Positions 14,165 to 17,523 of a stretch of DNA of 17,523 nt are shown in pieces (the first letter of the stretch is position 1; every line of letters begins with the position of its first letter). The translations under genes and the position numbers were made by a program. The DNA is taken from contig CAYLNH010000144.1 in NCBI GenBank assembly GCA_964384625.1, positions 1 through 17,523 of the forward strand, written 5' to 3'. Source of the DNA: CAYLNH01 sp964384625. Its GTDB lineage: Bacteria; Verrucomicrobiota; Lentisphaeria; JABSQK01. Under the pieces are notes generated by a model, which saw nothing but the letters and a program-made list of their open reading frames with translations, was not told the origin of the DNA and made no database searches.

Positions 14165-15285
14165 GACGTCTTCTCCTCGCCGGCAATCTGTTTGGCCTGC
14201 TCATAGCCGCTGTCGGTCAAGCGCCATTCACCGGGGCGCGGTTCTTCCACCCAGCCGCGGTCGCGCAGGACCTCCAAGCCGCGGCGGACGCCTTCTTTGT
14301 TGACGTGCATCGACTGCACCGCCTGCAGCGAGTGGCTGTGCCGGTAGTCGCTATGGTGTTCGGCCAGCAGAAACAGATCGTGCAGGATGCCGTCCAGATG
14401 AAAACGCAACCGGTTCCGCTGCCGCCGAATCAGCGCCCAAAGCATCCCGCGCCGCGGCGAGAACAACAACGAAAATACCATGACGCCGGCCATGCAGATA
14501 ACGATCGCCGGGCCGGTCGGCAGCTTGGTCATCGAGCCGGACAGCACCGAGCCGACGATGCCGGTACCGGCGCCGATCAAGCCGCTGAGAACGACCATGC
14601 CGCTCAAACGGTTTGTCCATTGCCGCGCACTGGCCGGCGGGATGACGACCATCGCACTCATCAGGACAACGCCGACCGTCTGCAGCCCGATCACAATCGC
14701 AATCACCAGCAGGCTGATGAGCAGAATATCCAGGCTCTTGCGCGGAAACCCCTGGACCTCGCCGAACTCGGCGTTGAAGGTCATCAGCTTGAACTCCTTC
14801 CAGAAAAGAACCATGGCGGCCACCACGATCGTCCCGAGAATGGCCATGGTGATGATGTCTTCCGTCATCAACGTGGCCGCCTGGCCGAAGAGAAACGTAT
14901 CAAGACCGGCCTTGGCGGCGGACGGCTTGTTCTGAATGTGCGCCAGCAACACCAGACCGAAGCCGAAGAACACACTGAGGATAATGCCGAGGGAACTGTC
15001 TTCTTTGATGCGCGTGTAGTCGATGATGCAGAGCACCAGGTATGTCCCGATCCAGCCGGCCGCCGCCGCGCCCAGCATCAGGATGATCGGTGTTTTGCTC
15101 CCGGTAAAGAGGAATGCCAGAGCAATGCCCGGCAGGGCCGCATGCGAGATCGCATCGCCCAGCAGGCTTTGCTTGCGCAGGACCGCAAAGGCGCCCAAAG
15201 CCCCGCTGACGCTGCCCAGGATCGCGGCGCCCAGTGCCACTTTGAGCATCGTCGCGTCAAAAACCAGTTCGAGTTTGAAGTCCAT
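14161..15285 (-). CDS. TroC/YtgC-type metal ABC permease with fused winged-helix domain
   Basis: 374 residues. About 275 residues of ABC-3 metal permease (RKQSLLGDAISHAALPGIALAF, GVVLMSAMVVIPPASA) are followed by a 99-residue cytoplasmic tail from SPRRGML. The tail has a basic linker (IRRQRNRLRF), a first helix (ILHDLFLLAEHH), a His-rich stretch (DYRHSHS), a recognition-helix-like part (NKEGVRRGLEVLRDRGWVEE) and a wing (GEWRLTDSGYEQAKQI). It fits the winged-helix half of DtxR-family metal repressors. Chlamydia has the same arrangement in YtgCR, where the regulator part is reported to be released by cleavage. GAAGGG at 15292-15297 supports ATG 15285. A 165-bp gap separates it from the ATPase gene. 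Confidence 0.94.
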   Translation of the reverse strand: MDFKLELVFDATMLKVALGAAILGSVSGALGAFAVLRKQSLLGDAISHAALPGIALAFLFTGSKTPIILMLGAAAAGWIGTYLVLCIIDYTRIKEDSSLGIILSVFFGFGLVLLAHIQNKPSAAKAGLDTFLFGQAATLMTEDIITMAILGTIVVAAMVLFWKEFKLMTFNAEFGEVQGFPRKSLDILLISLLVIAIVIGLQTVGVVLMSAMVVIPPASARQWTNRLSGMVVLSGLIGAGTGIVGSVLSGSMTKLPTGPAIVICMAGVMVFSLLFSPRRGMLWALIRRQRNRLRFHLDGILHDLFLLAEHHSDYRHSHSLQAVQSMHVNKEGVRRGLEVLRDRGWVEEPRPGEWRLTDSGYEQAKQIAGEEKTS

Positions 15286-15401
15286 CGAGTGCCCTTCGGC
15301 CTTGATTCAGGATTCGGCAGGCACGATCGAAGAAGACGGCCGCAAAACCTGTAGAAGCCGACGTGACCGCGTGTTCATAGGTCCGCTGTTGTTCATTCTG
15401 A

Positions 15402-15443
15402 ATCCTGCATCGTGTATCCTGCCTCCGGTATCCTGCCTGCCGC
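15402..15443. repeat. Three 14-bp tandem repeats in the operon gap
   Basis: ATCCTGC recurs at 15402, 15416 and 15430 with an exact 14-bp period (minus-strand sense GCAGGAT). A related inverted copy, CAGGATTC, is at 15308-15315 and pairs with GAATCCTG at 15400-15407. They occupy the 165-bp gap (15286-15450) between the ATPase and first permease genes, where nothing else is seen. Confidence 0.8.
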
Positions 15444-15450
15444 GCCCAAT

Positions 15451-16185
15451 TCACGTATTCTTGACGAAAGCTACCTGACCGCCGTACGCGCGTTTGAGGT
15501 TTTCCTGTGTGAATGCTTCCTCCACCGGGCCGCTGACGATCTTACGGACGTTGAGCATCATGACCCAGTCAAAGTATTCGGTGACGGTCTGCAGATCGTG
15601 GTGAACGACGATGACCGTCTTGCCCTGAGCCCGGAGTTCTTTGAGCAGCGTGATGATGGCCCGCTCCGTCGCGGCGTCGACGCCCTGAAAGGGTTCGTCC
15701 ATGAAGTAGATTCTGGCATTCTGCACCAGGGCCCGCGCCAGAAACACGCGCTGCTGCTGGCCGCCGGAAAGCTGACTGATCTGGCGATCGGCAAACTCCG
15801 TCAGTCCGACTTTTTCAATGGCTTCCATCGCCAGGCCGATTTCTTTGGTGCCCGGGCGTTTCAGCCAGCCCAGGGAGCGATAGCTGCCCATCGTAACCAC
15901 ATCGATGACGGTTGTCGGAAAGTCCCAGTCGACGGCTGTGCGCTGGGGCACGTAGCCGATAATATCGCGTTGCTTGTCAACCGGTTCGTCAAAGACCCGC
16001 ACCTCGCCGGCCGCCGGCTTGAGCAGTCCGAGGACCGCCTTGATTAAGGTGGACTTGCCGGCGCCGTTCGGGCCGACCACCGCGACCAACACGCCGGACG
16101 GGACTTCCAAGTCGATGTCCCATAACACCGGCTTCTCGCCATAGGCAACCGTCAGGTCGCGAATATCGAGCGCGAGTTCGGTCAT
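15451..16185 (-). CDS. Metal ABC transporter ATP-binding protein (TroB/YtgB-type)
   Basis: 244 residues with a complete ABC set: Walker A GPNGAGKST (38-46), Q-loop VPQR (79-82), signature LSGGQQQR (139-146), Walker B IYFMDEP (159-165), D-loop GVDAATE and switch H196 (VVHHDL). The segment after the Q-loop (AVDWDFPTTVIDVVTMGSY) is typical of manganese/zinc importers. It powers import through the two permeases encoded downstream. Its ATG overlaps the end of the binding-protein gene by 4 bp (ATGA). The 3' end is followed within 15 bp by the 14-bp tandem repeats. Confidence 0.96.
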   Translation of the reverse strand: MTELALDIRDLTVAYGEKPVLWDIDLEVPSGVLVAVVGPNGAGKSTLIKAVLGLLKPAAGEVRVFDEPVDKQRDIIGYVPQRTAVDWDFPTTVIDVVTMGSYRSLGWLKRPGTKEIGLAMEAIEKVGLTEFADRQISQLSGGQQQRVFLARALVQNARIYFMDEPFQGVDAATERAIITLLKELRAQGKTVIVVHHDLQTVTEYFDWVMMLNVRKIVSGPVEEAFTQENLKRAYGGQVAFVKNT

Positions 16186-17117
16186 TCCTGCTTCCCTGAG
16201 AGCGCGTTTACGATGGTATCGACGTTGTGGCGAACCATGCCGAGATAGGTTCCTTCTTCGGTACCGGCGTCGCCCATGGCATCGGAGAACAACTCGCCGC
16301 CGATTCGGGTTTCGAAGCCTTTCGATTTGACCGCCGCCTGCAATGCTTCGACATTGCGTTTGGGCACGGAGCTTTCAATGAAGATCGCTTTGATCCTGCG
16401 GTCGGCAATCGTCTGCGCCAGGTTCTGGACGTCGGCGATGCCGGCTTCCGACACGGTACTGATGCCCTGCAGGCCCATGACGTCGAAGCCGTAAGCTTTG
16501 CCGAAATAATTGAAAGCGTCGTGCGCCGTCACCAGTACCCGCTGGTCTTTCGGGAGTTCCGCCACGCGTTTTTTGACGTATTCATCCAGGTCGTCCAGCT
16601 TTTTCTTGTATACCTTGTAATTGGCCTCGAAGGATTCTTTGTTGGCCGGATCCATCTTAATCAGTGCATCACGTACGCCTTCGGCGACAATCGTCCACAG
16701 CTCGACATCGAACCAGACGTGCGGATCGTGGGCGTAGCTGCTGTCTTCAACAGCGATCAACTTATCTTTGGGCACCGTTTCGGCCAGGGCCACGGTCTGC
16801 TTGCGGGCGCCCATCTTTTCGAGGATTTCGCCCATCTCCGCTTCCAGGTGGAGGCCGTTGAAGAGGATCAGATCGGCGTTGCTCAAGCGGTCGACATCAC
16901 CGGCAGTCGCCTTGTACAGGTGTGGATCCACGCCGCTGCCCATAAGGCCGACGACCTCCACCTTGTCGCCGCCGAGATTCTCAGCAACGTCGGCGATCAT
17001 GCCGATCGTACAGACGACGCGCTTCTTGCCGCTGTCCGCCTGTCGGGTCGCCGGTTTGCACGCGGTCAAAGTCAGGACTGCTACCAGCACAGACACAATC
17101 AAACCGAACGTCTTCAT
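16182..17117 (-). CDS. troA: Metal-binding lipoprotein of a TroA-type ABC importer
   Basis: 311 residues. The signal ends in lipobox L17-T-A-C20, so it is a lipid-anchored periplasmic or surface protein. Candidate metal ligands are H66 (VDPHLY), H133 (HDPHVWFD), H199 (VTAHDAFNYF) and D279 (ELFSDAMG); apart from a two-residue offset at the first, these match the His68/His133/His199/Asp279 set I recall for Treponema TroA. There is no His-rich loop as in many ZnuA proteins, and GTYLGMVRHNVDTIVNAL is typical of the manganese branch. Substrate Mn or Zn, with Fe possible. GGAGA about 6 bases before ATG 17117 supports the start. First gene of the operon with the ATPase, two permeases and the ferritin-like protein. 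No clear promoter was found in 17118-17291. Confidence 0.95.
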   Translation of the reverse strand: MKTFGLIVSVLVAVLTLTACKPATRQADSGKKRVVCTIGMIADVAENLGGDKVEVVGLMGSGVDPHLYKATAGDVDRLSNADLILFNGLHLEAEMGEILEKMGARKQTVALAETVPKDKLIAVEDSSYAHDPHVWFDVELWTIVAEGVRDALIKMDPANKESFEANYKVYKKKLDDLDEYVKKRVAELPKDQRVLVTAHDAFNYFGKAYGFDVMGLQGISTVSEAGIADVQNLAQTIADRRIKAIFIESSVPKRNVEALQAAVKSKGFETRIGGELFSDAMGDAGTEEGTYLGMVRHNVDTIVNALSGKQE

Positions 17118-17291
17118 TTCTTTTCTCCGAATATCTCTGAGTTGTTTGACCCGGCAATATAGGGGTCAGGCCCGAAACATACAGGCCTCCGCCGCTGAGA
17201 AACACGACTCGAACACAGTACATTCGCATAGACGGTGGAAATAGAGTCATGGATTTGAGCGCCCGGAAGCTGGAGGATACTGCCGGGGACT

Positions 17292-17468
17292 TCAGTCGGC
17301 CGGTTCTTGCGGGACGGCTTCCGCCGGCCCGGCCGGGTCTTCGGGCGGGGCTTCTTCCGGTTGGAGTTCCGGGAGTTTGGCAAGCGCCGGGTTAGTAGAC
17401 AAAGGGGTCTTCGTCGTCAAGGACCGTGATCTTTGTCGCCATCACCGCCAAATCTTCTCGCGTATAGA
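17292..17468 (-). pseudogene. Possible frameshifted 3' end of a gene, or small coding remnant
   Basis: On the minus strand one frame reads YIYTREDLAVMATK and then ITVLDDEDPFVY before a TAA at 17394-17392. The next frame continues without a stop as STNPALAKLPELQPEEA and so on to EPAD and TGA at 17294-17292, with acidic, Pro/Glu-rich, high-GC3 codons like the linkers elsewhere in the window. Joined near TTTGTC at about 17398-17403 they make one plausible C-terminus. Upstream, the first frame is closed by a TAA inside the dispersed repeat at 17470. Alternatives are a 50-residue small gene from ATG 17442 with a sequencing error, or chance. Not a recognised family. Confidence 0.3.
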
Positions 17469-17469
17469 T

Positions 17470-17523
17470 GTAAGCCCTCGATTACTGCCCTTCGCGGTCC
17501 GCATAGAGATCCCGCACCCTCGC
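17470..17523 (+). repeat. Dispersed GTAAGCCCTCG repeat, copy C (cut by window edge)
   Basis: GTAAGCCCTCG starts at 17470 and CTGCCCT ends at 17491. The first 22 bp equal the inverted copy ending at 10195. It continues with GAGATCCCGCACCCTC (17507-17522), identical to 9958-9973 in the left arm of the element at 9922. The rest lies outside the window. Confidence 0.75.

Noticed and set aside
13196..15354. Long open frames on the plus strand (336 and 349 codons) opposite the two permeases
   Set aside because: Their products are dominated by Gln, Asp, His and Arg, the signature of antisense reading of GC-rich membrane protein genes, and the minus-strand proteins have clear family motifs.

Overview
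The window is a GC-rich bacterial chromosome segment with ordinary Shine-Dalgarno starts (for example AGGAGG before the dehydrogenase at 5098). Its gene content suggests a Gram-negative-type, probably anaerobic or microaerobic bacterium of the PVC group (Lentisphaerota, Kiritimatiellota or relatives) or a similar lineage. Pointers are an MglA-type GTPase with a roadblock partner, a metal ABC operon laid out like chlamydial ytgABCD with DNA-binding-like tails on the permeases, secreted proteins of unknown family, and intergenic palindromic repeats. No rRNA, tRNA, CRISPR array, transposase or phage gene was seen. The phylum is inference.

Layout. 1-2719: an Ala/Pro-rich protein (minus strand, runs off the left edge) with two copies of a 97-residue domain, divergent from an mglA-like GTPase gene and a roadblock/LC7 gene. 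2939-4295 (minus): ribH (lumazine synthase) followed by a secreted FKBP-type prolyl isomerase. 4296-5097: about 800 bp of non-coding DNA full of hairpins and repeats. 5098-7138 (plus): a tight two-gene unit of a zinc-dependent dehydrogenase and a divergent TrpD-like phosphoribosyltransferase. 7362-8385 (minus): a three-gene operon (multi-pass membrane protein, DUF2752 protein, small zinc-ribbon protein). 8530-9886 (minus): dUTPase preceded by a DUF975-like membrane protein. 9887-10671: non-coding, containing a mobile-element-like inverted-repeat unit. 10672-11610 (plus): a secreted protein of unknown function, convergent with 11624-12313 (minus), a secreted coiled-coil protein. 12523-17117 (minus): TroA-like binding lipoprotein, ATPase, two permeases and a ferritin-like diiron protein, probably one Mn/Zn(/Fe) uptake and oxidative-stress operon. 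17118-17523: a leader region, what looks like a broken gene end, and another copy of the dispersed repeat.

The most notable points are: (1) both metal-transporter permeases carry a C-terminal winged-helix-like extension, where the chlamydial YtgCR paradigm has one; (2) an undescribed repeat family (GTAAGCCCTCG ends, inverted arms, palindromic core, possible 8-bp target duplication) with four ends in the window; (3) a duplicated domain next to the MglA/roadblock pair that may mark a polarity or motility effector; (4) the dehydrogenase plus TrpD-like cassette of unknown substrate. All functions are assigned by reading motifs by eye; no database search was possible.
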